A stretch of DNA of 64,000 nt from Nemopilema nomurai (lineage: Eukaryota; Cnidaria; Scyphozoa; Rhizostomeae; Rhizostomatidae): assembly GCA_003864495.1 (NCBI GenBank), contig ML133426.1, positions 1,240,001-1,304,000 on the forward strand, read 5' to 3'. A program made the translations under genes and the position numbers. Shown piece by piece: positions 37,908-49,783 of this stretch. The notes beneath the pieces were generated by a model. The model had not been told where the DNA came from, searched no databases, and was given only the letters and a program-made list of their open reading frames with translations. How positions within the stretch are numbered: position 1 is the stretch's first letter; the number at the start of each line of letters is the position of its first letter.

Positions 37908-40900
37908 CTAAAGAAACAGTTATTATAGACAACATTTTGTCTTTGTCTTATACTGAGATCAATGTAGGTTTAAACATAAAGTTAATTCAAAATGCACTGT
38001 TGCTTCAAAGTGGTGGTACCTTTGGGGGTGACTAAAATGACACTAATTCGTTTCTTAATTGTCAGAGAGCAAGTATAGTGAACTAAGGCCAAAGGAAAAA
38101 TTTCCAGAGCAACCACTTTTACTCGGTGGAAAAAATGTATACAACAAATATGGTTTCGGCAAGGGGGAACCTCCTCTGTGTTTGAAAGCATAGTGAGGCC
38201 CAAAAGCACAATATGACTGTCTAATGATATTTCACAATACAGCATACATTTATATAGCAACACAAAGAACAGTCAAATTGCAAGCGAGGAGTGCTTATGT
38301 TTGACAAAAAATTACTGGAAAGAAATTATTCATAACAAATAATGGGCTAAGTACCAAGAATGTTCTAACAACTTTGAAGGGCAAAAGTACTGATAGATGT
38401 TAGGCTTGATCCCACTTTCGGTATTAATGAATTTTAGGACATTTTCTGCCCCCTAAACATCTGGGAAACTGTCTTTAAGTTCGATTTCTTAAGAACGAGT
38501 CAGTAAAGTTTAAGATCCTCGATAATAGTACTGAAAACTTTTTATTCTTCCTGTTAAAAGAATGATAGATGGGGTGTGATAAAATGGGCTTTTGACACTT
38601 ATTACACAAAGACGAGCCTTACATGAAACAAATTTCGTGGAAGCGTAGAAGAACTTCAGAGAATGGCCTACCTTTACTGTTCTGCTCCGATACTTGAGCT
38701 TGCTCCGAGGTGCAATGCTGACCACTTCTCTGCAACCTTTTTTCCCAGTCTCTTAATTCTACCACGTGATCAACTTTGGTGTTAGGATGCTTCGCAGGGC
38801 AATACCATTTCAGATGCGTGTTGACGTCACTCTTAGTCAAAGAATGGCTGCACATCTTGCAAATGGTTAGCTAGCAAGGCAACAAAGTACTAAAAAGGAT
38901 TCAGACACAATAGCTTCAACATCGTTCGATTGTAGTACGGATAATAATATATATATACTTTACACTTATCTATATACTTATATATACTATATACTTTATA
39001 TATACCGAAGTACTTTCAAGAAACTCGTAATTCTAGATGAAAAAAAATAACTTCGAGCTCGTGTATCGAATCATATCAATCAGTTATCTGATAAAACTAA
39101 TACCATGCGTTGCTTTATAGGTAATAGAGCCATAGACCTTTAGCCAAACAATTTTTAAGCAGTCACAAAGACAGTCAAGATATGTGACTTCTCTCCATAT
39201 TAAAATACTTTTCAGATTAAAAGATGCGATAACAGTTTAAAAAAATGAAAAACCACGAGCATGCCTTGACTATACAGTAGCTTGAAATGATAATTACCTT
39301 CTCAATTTTCTCAAGACTTTTCTCGGAAACAATCTCCTCGTTTGCTGGTGCCAAAACTGGCTGCATTGGACATCCCTTCAGGTGGTTCCCAAGTTGGCAC
39401 AAACTCATCTCTTCATCGCACCCAAAAGCCTTGTAACAACAGTAGACTTTTGCTTCTGCCAGACCTATCTCTACACCATATTCATCACAGGTAAAATCAG
39501 AAGTTAATGGGGCTTCACTCAGAGGATCGATTTTTCTTGTGCGAGTCAGAGTATCAAGGCATTTTCTACAGTAAATGGTTTTTTTGGGACTCGGATTCTG
39601 ACTCTGTTTCACTGACACTGGACAGTGAAGAACACCCAAGCAAATTCGACAGCAGATGGTCTCGCAATCATCATTGACAGAAATCATCCTGATAATTCTA
39701 TCCTTGATAAACTTTACCTTAAAAATCTTCGTACTGGTTTTGTCAGGTGACGTAATCTCAAGCCCAAACAATGTTTCCCCATAGTTAAGGCTGATATCCA
39801 CGCTCCATTGGCTCCGATGACATCTTTGTCCTTAGCAACAGGCAGCATGGTTACCGCGGAGAGATGCCAGGGAAGGTTCACAGTATATTCTGTAACTGCG
39901 TCACTGAAAACTGGTGACAAAGTGCCATGTGACAATTTGATGTCGTCTATGGTAGCAAGTGATGCAGAGGGAACCGTTAGGTGAATCGTGTAGCATTTTG
40001 TACTGCCGTCTTCTGCAGTCACTTCAATCACCAAATTCAGGTCATCGCCACTGCGCAAAGGAAGTGACCTTACATTTCCATGTCCCTTAAGAGAAAATGC
40101 ACACATCAGATGGCTAGTTTGAAAATAGCATGGAGCAGCGAAACTGCAGCTCTTGATCATTGGTTCTACATCAGACCCTTTGGTAAAACAAAACATACAT
40201 TGTGTTGTTCAAGCCCTATGAAGTTAAGAAATGAAGCTTTTGAACAATATTTTTGCTACCATTTATTGTCAAAATCGAATAAACATTCCTCAATACTTTA
40301 AATAAGCCAACTTCGGAAAATGATCGCTGTTGACAAAATAAAAAGCTAATTACGTAACGAAAAACATAAGAGGGTTGTGTGAAGAGCTTATACACTGCAT
40401 ACATTTATACGCAGCATTTGGCAACCTACTTTGAATGTTAAACGATCAAATCGCTTGAAACTTAAGACGTGCTAATTATGTTTGCTAATGCTGATAAAAT
40501 TGATATGACAATAAACTAAAACCGATAAAAAGTGATTCATCACATAGCTCCTATAATCTCTAAAACGCAAAAGCCAAAGAAAAATGTCATTATATTGCAA
40601 AATTTTAAAATTTTGCAGAAGAGGGTCCGGAAACCGGACATAACGTCTCAGGAGCGGTAACATTAAGAAAACATTCGGACACAAAAAGGAGTGACTTTAT
40701 GACAGTGACAGTAAAAACAAACTTGGTCCGCTGGCAATTTTTGGGTGGCGCAAATTTCTTGATGTGAAGCAGAGTCCACGTAAAGTTATCACAGATGAGT
40801 AGGAAGGTTTCTGCATCAGAAGACGTACTACCGATGTATCTGAAAGTTGGAGGAAATCAAGCGCAAGCGATAAATTGATAGAGCTTATGTCTAGGCGTGA

Positions 40901-43900
40901 TTCAGCATTAGCGACCTTTTTTGATAGCTCTAATGGTTCAGATATCTGTTGTAAATAAAGAAATTTCTACAGTCGAATTTCTAGAGGCTGATGACAAGGC
41001 GAAAAGGTACAATGCTTGCCAAAAGTCTTTGGAACACCTCAGTATTTTCTCTGGTTTTTGCATTTTTCATTTCTTTGACACGCCACAAGCTGTTATCCCC
41101 CCACCTCCCCCCTAAAACAATTCTGGTAACAAAGCATCCATATAGCATCCAGTCAATCTGGGGAAAAAGTGAGTGAATGTGAGTCAAAGAATCGTCTTAA
41201 GTGTGCCAACAATTTTGGCAGGCATTGGACGTATGATGTATGTAGGAGAGGTGTGTGGGAGAGGCTTGTGATCAGTTAGTATGAAGAATTTAACAGCCTT
41301 TAAGAACATGGCGTCGACAGCATGATGGGAAAGGAAAGTTGAACTGCAGGTAATCGCCATCCATGATTGTTAAAGTGGAGAACAAACGGCAATGTTTGAA
41401 GCATCAGTAATCAAACTGTATGGAGCTCCTGTGACCGGATGGGAAAGTGAGTCTGTGGTTTCTAAAGCAGATTCCACAGCGGAAAAGCGCCACGATTAAG
41501 ACAGATGCAAGGATGCTTTGTAGAATAAGAGCTAAGAACATCGGTTAGTGGCTATAGGAGGGTCGGACAGTTGGTAATGGAAAAGATTTGGAAGCCAAGG
41601 GTTCACGGATTGAGCGCAATGGTGTTGAGGGTGGAAAATCATGAATCATTTCAGCTTTGGAGGGGGTTGGGAACTTTTGTCTACAGATAAGGACCCATCA
41701 ATGAAGAGGACCCCAAATTACGTTGCAGGGGTCGAAGACAATCCGTAGCTATGGAAATGCTGGAAAATGAAAAGAGGGTAGGGTGAATGCACCTATGGTG
41801 AAGAATATGGAAACAAGAGATGGTCGGGATAGGCGTAGAAAAACCAAGGCTACATGGCACATCGGATGGGAACATCGGGCTGGCAATTAAAAGACCAAAA
41901 GGCATTCGTACGAACTCAAAAGAACTAGAGGTATTGTGGTTTTGGTTTAAATCCAGTAAAACTACAATTGTTATTTATAGGAAAACAGATAAAGTTCCAT
42001 TAGGGTCCTCAATTTTGCCAATCCAGAAAGATTCGCGAAGGAAAGTTAAACCCAAGGGACTGATGATGCAAGTTATTGTGTAACTCATTCAGTTATTGTA
42101 CAAACAGTCTGTTAAGGTTGCATTCACATCATGTTCCCTAACTCTCATATGAGCTCCTTTGGTTTTAATCCTCAAAAGTGCGGCTTCATCAAGTCTGCGA
42201 TTTTAATTTGTATGATTTTTACGGAGACAGTTCATTGTGGATTAACTCGCTTAAGATCTTTAACATAGCTTTCCACAAGCTGCAAGAGACCATGAAATCT
42301 TTTGCAGTTTCTTTCTGCTTTGCGTATCTTAGGATCAAGGCCAATTGCGAGACGCAGGACATGGCAGTCATACCACAAACTTGCATTGAGACAAAGAAGG
42401 TATTTTGAATCTCGTTTAATGCTTTTGCTGTACAGACTTGAAACGTATAATCTAATCAAGATCCATTTTGAAACATATAGCCATTATTTCCTCTGACACC
42501 CTGATTTTGGTGAATGGCGTCCTTCGCTCAGTGAATAACTAACACGACATGGGTCTCAAATTTGTTTGTGATGCGTACAGAGGATGCTTCTTGCATTTTT
42601 ATTCGCTTCATAGTGATGTTCAATTGAAAACTGATTTACGCCAACTCAGCAGCATTGCGGCTTCCAGCTCTGGTTCGTGTGTCTGGAAACTGCAGTTGTG
42701 AAAATTAGCATACGGGAAGGGGAGGATTCAGAGAAGATATGAAGGGGGTGGGGCAGTTGATTAAAGGGGCGCCGAACATTTTTCAGAATTTGTTATGAAA
42801 ATGACTTCAAATAAATTGCGTAAAAGTAGTACTATGGAGTCTGAACATACTTAAACTATCTATTTTCAGAGACTGCACCACAGAATTAAACCTGGGGAGG
42901 CTAAGAATTAAGTTAAAGTGACATAGGCTTTAACTTCTGATGGGGAAGCACCGGGAGGCTTCTTCTCTCTTCAAGTAAAATTTTCAAAATAATTTTTTTG
43001 CTATGTTTCAGTGAAATAATTTGTTTCAGTGAAAAGACCCAGGCCAAGTGGGGCCATTGCCCAAGCAACATCTGCATCAATCCTGCAGGTTTTGACAGGC
43101 CAGTTTCTGATTTCAAGATCTCAAGACTGCAAGTGACTCACCAAAGAACATCTAAAATTGGTAAATCACCACGCCGTTTTATAAAATGGTATACTGGCTT
43201 GGCAGTCTATCTGTAAAATAGTAATTAATAAGCACTGCTACTTACTACACCTTCTTATAAACTCTTCTTAGTCCCCCACTGCAGAAAAGTCTAGCATCTC
43301 AATTTATTCCGCAAAAGCAAAGCATCTATCTATCTGCCATTTCCAATCCTGTCACTTACCAAAAAGGTTGATTATATATCCTGCAGTTGCAGGGCTTATG
43401 AAAAGGGGCCCTTTATTAGAAATAATAGTTGATTAGAAATTATTTCTAGCATCATACAAGTTTAAAAACAAAAAGATTTCTGTTAATAAATATTAATTGA
43501 GAGTGATTTAGCCATTGCATCTATATGAGCCATTCAATGACTTTAACATGTAAACAGAGTAAAACAAAGCTTAAGCAAGTAGCATGACTTGTGGATGAAA
43601 TTAGCAACCAAAAAGCAAATTAAGATGGGTCACTCAAAGCTCTGTAAATATAAATTATAGTGTATAAACACAATTCTATGTTTCAATGCTTGGGATATAT
43701 TACCAGATTTACAAAAGAGTTCAACAACAGCCTTGCTAAAGCTCATGAGACTGAATATTACAATGCCATGCAATTAGCCAGGTTGTTATTTAAAACAGAA
43801 TTCCTTGAAACTAAAATGGCTTACAACTTGCCATGTCAGAGAATATGTCTATATTTGATGACTTAAATAATTTTAGAGGTGGAAGAACAATTAAATCCTT

Positions 43901-44832
43901 GATAAATCAAGAAAAATAGAGGATTATCCAAGGCCAACTTAAGTATAGGATGCAGGCTTTCTGGCCCTTAGTACAATTTTATCTATTGCTGTACTTTTGG
44001 TAAAATTGAGAAAAAATTCATCATCATGCTAATCTAAATAATAATTTACTTTAAAAAGCTGCCTTAATTTCGTTTCAAAGAAATACATTTCTTCCAATTT
44101 AAAAAAAGACTTTATCTTTCATACACCGCTTATACCTAAGAGTAGTATCAATTAAGGGGATTTTATCAGCTGAAATTTAAATTGAAAACCTTGCCTCAGC
44201 CAAAAAACATGCAAACCTACATCACAATTTATATTCCAGAAGTTCAATGGACAATAGATTTCAAAAACTCCAGTGCACTGGATATTGCACCACTGCTGCC
44301 TGATATTGCATTAATCATGCAAATTTGTCACTGAAAATACAAAAATGTCCCGTAGGCTTTTGCTGCTTCGAGGTCGGATTCAGAGAGATTGAAATTAAGG
44401 AATTAATATTCATGCTCGAAGAAGGGCTAATTTTACGACTGCCAAACACTCTCTTTCACTGCGTCAACCCGATCCTATCTAATCCAGTATTCCTGGCGCC
44501 ATGTGCCCATGATCGCTACGCGTTGTGAACAGTAGATCATGTTGCAATGCAACTTCTTATAGAAAATATATCTTTTCATATCAAACTTACAATGATTGTC
44601 CAAGAAGCATCTGCATCTCTAGTAACCGGACTGATGTTTAAGGTTTCTGTCTTGCTAGGTAACCTCAGTGAATACTCAGTTATGCCACGATTAAACTTTG
44701 GCACCAAATTGCCCGGTTTTACCATCAATTTCTCTAGGTCTGCATCATTCATATTTGCAACGATATCGAGCTTCCCAAAAAGAAAAGCTTGTAAATTGTC
44801 TTCTGTGCCAAGTTTGTTGTGACTTTTTCTGT
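31610..44832 (-). CDS. RING/TRAF-like and TPR protein with two cadherin-like beta-sandwich domains (at least 10 exons, frameshifted, 5' end unresolved)
   Basis: Exons in transcript order: 44832(uncertain)-44591, 40085-39298, 38870-38672, 37907-37762, 37372-36930, 36290-36031, 35691-35426, 35275-34936, 33970-33785 and 32274-31610 (TAA). Intron phases 0,0,1,0,2,1,0,1,1 all agree. Order of parts: two cadherin-like beta-sandwich domains (Pfam Cadherin-like type), a Cys-rich RING/TRAF-like region, a small CxxC...H...C motif, TPR-like repeats, a Lys/Ser/Pro linker, and a final TPR-containing region. No signal peptide or membrane segment is seen. A cytoplasmic ubiquitin-ligase or scaffold role is inference. 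Exon 2 is 788 nt, one base short of a whole number of codons, and changes frame near 39.82 kb. The first exon lacks a clear start, so upstream exons are probably missing. Confidence 0.78.
38672..38870 (-). other. Small zinc-finger-like exon of the RING/TPR gene
   Basis: After the acceptor ttgctag the exon reads ICKMCSHSLTKSDVNTHLKW followed by YC. This is a C-x2-C...H...C pattern resembling a single zinc finger, with a charged helical segment after it (VVELRDWEKRLQRSG). Phase 0 in and phase 1 out agree with its neighbours. Confidence 0.65.
38941..39004. repeat. AT-rich simple repeat (TATATACT-like)
   Basis: Alternating TATATA and ACTTATAT motifs fill this stretch, within the intron upstream of exon 38870-38672. 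Confidence 0.75.
39298..40085 (-). other. Exon with second half of domain 1, cadherin-like domain 2 and the RING/TRAF-like region
   Basis: The exon opens with GHGNVRSLPLRSGDDLNLVI and EVTAEDGSTKCYTIHLTV, completing the first sandwich. Next is IDDIKLSHGTLSPVFSDAVT and EYTVNLP for the second, ending SLNYGETLFGLEI and KIFKVKF in a shifted frame. Then comes a Cys-rich segment: CRIC, HCP, YCRKC, FTCDEYG, CCYKAFGC and CQLGNHLKGC. The spacing suggests a RING followed by a TRAF-type zinc finger. The loop between the Cys pairs carries a basic NPSPKKT insert. Zinc binding is inferred from spacing only. Confidence 0.72.
39801..39834 (-). other. Apparent one-base frameshift in the second cadherin-like domain
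   Basis: On the minus strand the frame encoding TVNLPWHLSAVTMLPVAKD runs into this interval. The continuation (SVDISLNYGETLFGLEI) is in a different frame. The new frame is closed by a stop at 39832-39834, so the switch must lie within about 30 bases. No intron fits. The exon length of 788 with phase 0 at both ends agrees with one missing base. A sequencing error, an allele or a true pseudogenising change are all possible. Confidence 0.75.
40086..44590. other. 4.5 kb intron of the RING/TPR gene
   Basis: This is the longest recognised intron. It splits a cadherin-like domain between SWTI and GHGN in phase 0. It contains no open frame I can connect to a family. A minus-strand stretch near 42960-43120 reads like protein (IDADVAWAMAPLGLGLF) but is not needed by the gene model. 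Confidence 0.55.
44591..44832 (-). other. First recognised exon of the RING/TPR gene: first half of a cadherin-like domain
   Basis: The exon encodes LEKLMVKPGNLVPKFNRGI followed by TEYSLRLPSKTETLNISPV and DADASWTI. This is the typical LSSGTLSPxFxxxxTxYTV pattern of the cadherin-like beta-sandwich. The donor is ATT|GTAAGT at 44591/44590. The acceptor is ambiguous: ttag at 44833, acag at 44829, or ttctttttgggaag at 44771. The last would give a phase-0 start. No start ATG with upstream stop decides it. Confidence 0.65.
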
Positions 44833-47800
44833 CTAAATTTGGCAATAACCGGGATTAACTAGAAATCTTGTCATGAGAAAAGACGCCATCATGAATGTGA
44901 TCAGTTGCCTAGTTACATAGGGGGCAAGGCTCATGCTCCTCCTTAGCTAGGCCGCAATCGTCGTTGAGCGGGCCTTGAAAAATAAAAATTCTCGGGATTT
45001 CTGCCAGAAAAATGCCTAAAAGTCTGCCAGATCAAAGAATAACAAATATAAACAAATATGCAATTACTCAAGCGTTTGATAAATTTGAATTGAACAGTTT
45101 TAGCATTATCGTCATTAGCTTTCTTTTGGTGTCAATTGGAGTAGTCAATAGTGGAAAAGCAGCTACTGTCTGTTTAGATGTACTAGGCTTCTAAATTACT
45201 GCTCTAATTTTCTCTCTATTGATAGCATTTTTAGAGGAGTGTCTTTTTCAAGATTTTGAATTGTGACCGTCTTCAATTCGAATCTTATTGAGTTTAATTT
45301 GAATGATCGAGCAATTTTGTAAAATCTTTTCGTGAATTGTTTCTTATGTAGATAGAAATATGCAAGAAAATAATAAGTTTCTTCCAACTACGTTGGAAAA
45401 TAGGAAGGGTAATTCTTTGGCCATTGGCAAAAGTTTCTTTTCTTAAATACTATGGATATTAAAGTTAAGCTAAGGGTTATCATTTCCTTTATTATCTTAT
45501 ACAATGTCTTTGATCAAATCTTGATGATAAACATTTACTAGTGGTTTTCAAGCAATTACTTATCAATGGGTTATCGCATAAGCATTGAGCTACCATGCGC
45601 TGAAGATATTAAGGTGGCTCCCTAAAAGCATCCTAGAATGGTATATTAAAGTGTTTCAAGTCACAACAATGTTTCGTTCTTGTTCCTTTAAGTTTGATCA
45701 TTTAACAAGCAACATGCTTTTCTTATAGATAAAAAGCAATCTACTAGAAATAATTGATTGCAGTGGTTTTAAATAGGAATAAGTCTTGACCTTTTTCTTC
45801 AACAAATAAGTTTGCATTTATCTTTTTATGAACCTTTATGAACCGGCCGCTAGAAAAACATTCTTAATCAAATTATAAATTCATCTGCAGACGAGGATTG
45901 GGTTTCAAGAAACGTCTCTCAAATCCTTTAAAATGAAACTTATTCCTTTACATGGTATCTAAATCCTTGTAGAAGCAGATTATATTTTCAGAACTTATCG
46001 CTAAAACGCAATACTCTTTCTTTCCTAAAGTTCAATATCATTCTATTCTTCTCAAATAGTTTATAAAGGCTTTTTGTGCCATTACATCTTCTTCATTACA
46101 TCACTGATATGCAAAATTTCAATGATTGCATTTAAAAGAAACGTCCCTTAGATAATAATTGACACTAAAATTCTAAACTTGTAAGATATTTGTCATTTAA
46201 GAAAACATATCTCTAATTCAAGAAAAAATGATACATTAAGATGGCTTTTGTACAAGAATTTTCATGTAAAAAGTAATGCTGTGAAAATGGTTTTTTGCAT
46301 ATCCTCAGTTATGATCCTTTAAAAAAGCAAACAAATTCGTTTACATACTAAACCTTTATTCTTTCGTGTATATATACGATATTTAAGCCTTGTTACCTGT
46401 TGCTAATTCATTCATAAAAAACTAAAAGTTTTATAACAGGCTTTGAGCACTTTTCAAGAAATTTCCGTGCAGTGTTATGAAGAATCGAAAAACCATCATG
46501 GCTACAAAGGTATCTTTATCTGATCTGCTGTCATTGTAGCTTCTGTCTATTTGCAAATCATATTTACAGTTCTGTAAAGGGAATGTTGCCTGAAGCTCAA
46601 CAAGACAGCCACAAGAGAAGTCCGATAAACAACAGCAAATGTTGAGAAGTCACGCCAAGAAAGGTGAAACACCTTGCATCTATATGGACACGTGTACAAA
46701 CATGTTGCTTTCTGCTTCTCCATTTGCATCAGGTGATGCATTTCTCAAAATACCAGAAAAAGCAGATGTCTTAATTTGGCTCATAGCGTGGCTGATTGTG
46801 TAGCTTTGAGAACATGTGAGATTTTGGGACAATTAAGACTATTAGAAGCAGAGTGGACTTGCAACTAAGCGACCACAGCTGTAGTGTGGTTCCTAGCCAC
46901 GTATGCTTTTGATAATGATGTAAGTCGAGTTTTTCAATGTAAACTACCTTTTATCATTTCAAGATAACAGCAAGATAACAGCAGTTGGTAGACAATCTCA
47001 GCTCGGACGTCGATCTTAGAAGTGCACCGCATTATCAAAAGGGTTTCTTTCTTGGCATATCATTTCTTATCGCTTGCCCGCAGGGAAATTTCATGGCTTA
47101 TCTGGTAGTGGTTTGTAGTTTGACTCTACGCAAGGAAGGAATTTAAGATCGAGTCTGGCCAGAAATTTCTTTGACATTGGGATGGTCATATGAGACCTTC
47201 ACGAGTCTTAGAGGTCTGAGGCAAGGTCCTCAATTCTTTAGCCCCCTGGCATGACCTTCTGATCATTGTTAACTTAGACAGTACCTTTAATAAGACATGC
47301 TTTATACTTCAAGAGCCTACTTTTCCAAGTTAAAAAGTATCCCCTGAGTTTAAGAATGCGACAGCATTGGATACGGTATTGCCTCACCAGCAATACCCAC
47401 TTCACGCTCGCGTGGTGTTTAAAATTTGAAAACACCCGCTTCGTATTAACGGGCCAATCAGGAAGAATAGCGGTTTGCACACCTGCAACCTAAGCGGATT
47501 GCACTGACAATACCTCGGTGCAGTTGCTGCGCAGGAAATGGAAGAGTGCTTCCTCGTGGTGAAGAGTTTTAAAGCTGGTGTTATTTTTGAATCTTACTCT
47601 AAACTGTCTGTCATTTTTCTTGACTCTCAACTCGCATCAAAGTTGAAGCTAGCGTCGATGCCTGCCACCCAATGTCGTAATCACGTGGTAGCTGCTTTAA
47701 GATTAAAGTTATTGAAGTACGTCCAACCAGGAAATCCACTCATTAGAAGGCTTATTTGATGTGACAAATCACCAGAGATTCCCACTGCAGATGGGACAGA

Positions 47801-49090
47801 ATTAAAGAGATATGAAATCAATTAGGCTTTTAAACGATGATATTTCGTGTGATACAAACGCAAAAGCCAATAAGAATTGTTCATACTCATGGCGCTCTTT
47901 TGTGAAAGCCAGTCATCTAAGAGGCTAATGGGGGTGAATCTAGACCGGTGGTGCAAGTTTAAAAGGGGCTTCATTTTTGGAATAATGAGCATAAATGCGC
48001 AATGAAATCGAAGGAGGGGGGGGGGTCAGATTTGTGCTAAATGACTAGCCTATAAATAGAAAGAAAATGCCCGAATCAGTAGAAAATGAAACACGCAACT
48101 GATTAGCATTATAATTCGACTCACAATCGCACTGCGATTTCGTAGGTCTGCCGTTTGAATTCGAGTAAAAGCGAATCTACGTTTCAGACAAGGAGAATAG
48201 TTCGCCCATTAAAAACCCTGTCATTCAAAATGCATGAACAACGTACAATAACAGCAAGTTTATACAATACAGTCTTTGGGGAAATTAACTTGTAGGATGC
48301 AATGTTATGAAATTAAGTCTGTATCAGTATGTATGTTGCGAGACCTTTCATAGTAAATGTGCCAATTACATTACCAAATTTAGTTTCCCACTTTCCATTA
48401 ATTGATCATCCATCAATTCCTTTCAAATGAAAAAAAGCCATGAGATTATTTGTTAACATGCCTTTGTGCTTTGCCATTTTGCCATTACAACTGGCAAAAG
48501 GTCCAAGAAGCATTAATCCAATTTAGTAATGTCTTGCTAAATAGGCCAAGAGCAAAGATGAAAGCCAGCCAATTGCCAGACAGAGTTCTTCGTTCTAAGA
48601 TGTTACAGAATAGAGAAAATGTAGTAAGTTGTAAAGAATTGCAAGTCGCATTTTCTTGATTCGACGAATGCTGGAAGCTAACATCAAAGGTTTGTCTGCC
48701 TTGACCACTTTTATTGTCCTTATTTAAAACACACCGTTATCAAGCTGTAAGACAGAGCTTAAGCTGTATTTGTCTTCCAAGAACGCAAGTGAACTTTTCT
48801 TTTTAACATCTTTGGGGGCCTTTGGGTTGAACTGTAACAATTGAAAGGAAGATAAAACTAATGAACCGACACATGAGGAAACAGATAATTAAAGTAGAAT
48901 CTTTCAGCTCAATGGCAAGGGACCATTATTTCCTTGATCAAGTATTAATCTATAAACGATTCGCATAAAATAAACACCTTCCATGCAGTGGTCAATTTTA
49001 GTCTTACAGTTTTAAGTTTCTTCACAAACTTATTTTTAGCAAGATAAAATAGGTGAACACCAAAGTAATCGTTCCCTCAACTTTCCGAAA

Positions 49091-49155
49091 AATATGAATT
49101 ACTATTATTATTACTAGCATTATTAATATCATTATTGTAATTATTATTATAAGAA
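49091..49155. repeat. ATT-rich trinucleotide repeat
   Basis: The stretch contains interrupted ATT/TTA units such as TTACTATTATTATTAC and AATTATTATTAT. Confidence 0.75.
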
Positions 49156-49616
49156 AACCCCTCCTCTTGATTGTTCGCAGTTGCTTGCCTAGGGACTTTC
49201 TCATATTCCTTGAAAAAGTTACAGTTAACTCAAATCAATCAGAGCCAAATCGCAGCAAACTGGTTCAGAATCAGTTGATTAATAATTTAAATAATCCAAA
49301 ATTAATAAAAAACGACAGAGGTCGATATGTGGATGTTAATTATAAAAGCATTTGAAGGAACATAGAAGATGGGCAGGGCCAAGTCTAATATAAAAAAGTA
49401 ACAAGTCCGATAACAAATTAGAAAATTCATCCAGATGCGTTCTTCTAGGTCTTTAGGCAATCATGTCATGTAAATTTGAATGTTTTTTAAAGAGTACAGC
49501 TAAAGCTTAATTAACCATAAAGTCTTCAACCGGCAATAAAATTTAGCATTTTCTTTGAGCACCCTTTTAATGGCGTTTCGAACAATCTGCCAACTTAGTC
49601 TTATTGTGATCAAGCG

Positions 49617-49758
49617 TGACGTCACTTTCAGCGATCTCTTTGTCGCGGAAACACCTGGAATGGCAAACTTGTTCTGTTCTCAAACAATGACGTCTTCGTT
49701 ATCGATATTAAACTCTATAACAGGAAAAGTCGCGACAGCCTGCCGAAGTGTGACGTCA
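49617..49758. promoter_or_regulatory. Two full CRE palindromes 134 bp apart
   Basis: TGACGTCA, the binding octamer of CREB/ATF proteins, occurs at 49617-49624 and 49751-49758. A related TGACGTCT lies near 49688. No gene start is identified beside them. They may mark an enhancer or an unseen promoter, or may be chance or codon-driven. Confidence 0.3.
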
Positions 49759-49783
49759 TAGATCTCAAATTCAAAACCCCCTT
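49686..49783 (-). other. Possible coding exon or exon relic
   Basis: On the minus strand, after tttctatccacacag, the sequence reads GGFEFEIYDVTLRQAVATF followed by PVIEFNIDNEDVI. It could be spliced at ATT|GTTTGA (weak donor) in phase 0. The composition looks protein-like, and the phase would fit an upstream exon of the RING/TPR gene using the acceptor at 44771. No homology is recognised and the donor is poor. A plus-strand open frame overlaps it. Confidence 0.2.

Noticed and set aside
42913..43120. Minus-strand segment reading IDADVAWAMAPLGLGLF, considered as an extra exon of the RING/TPR gene
   Set aside because: The first cadherin-like domain is completed directly by joining 44591 to 40085 in phase 0. 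Adding this segment would break the domain.
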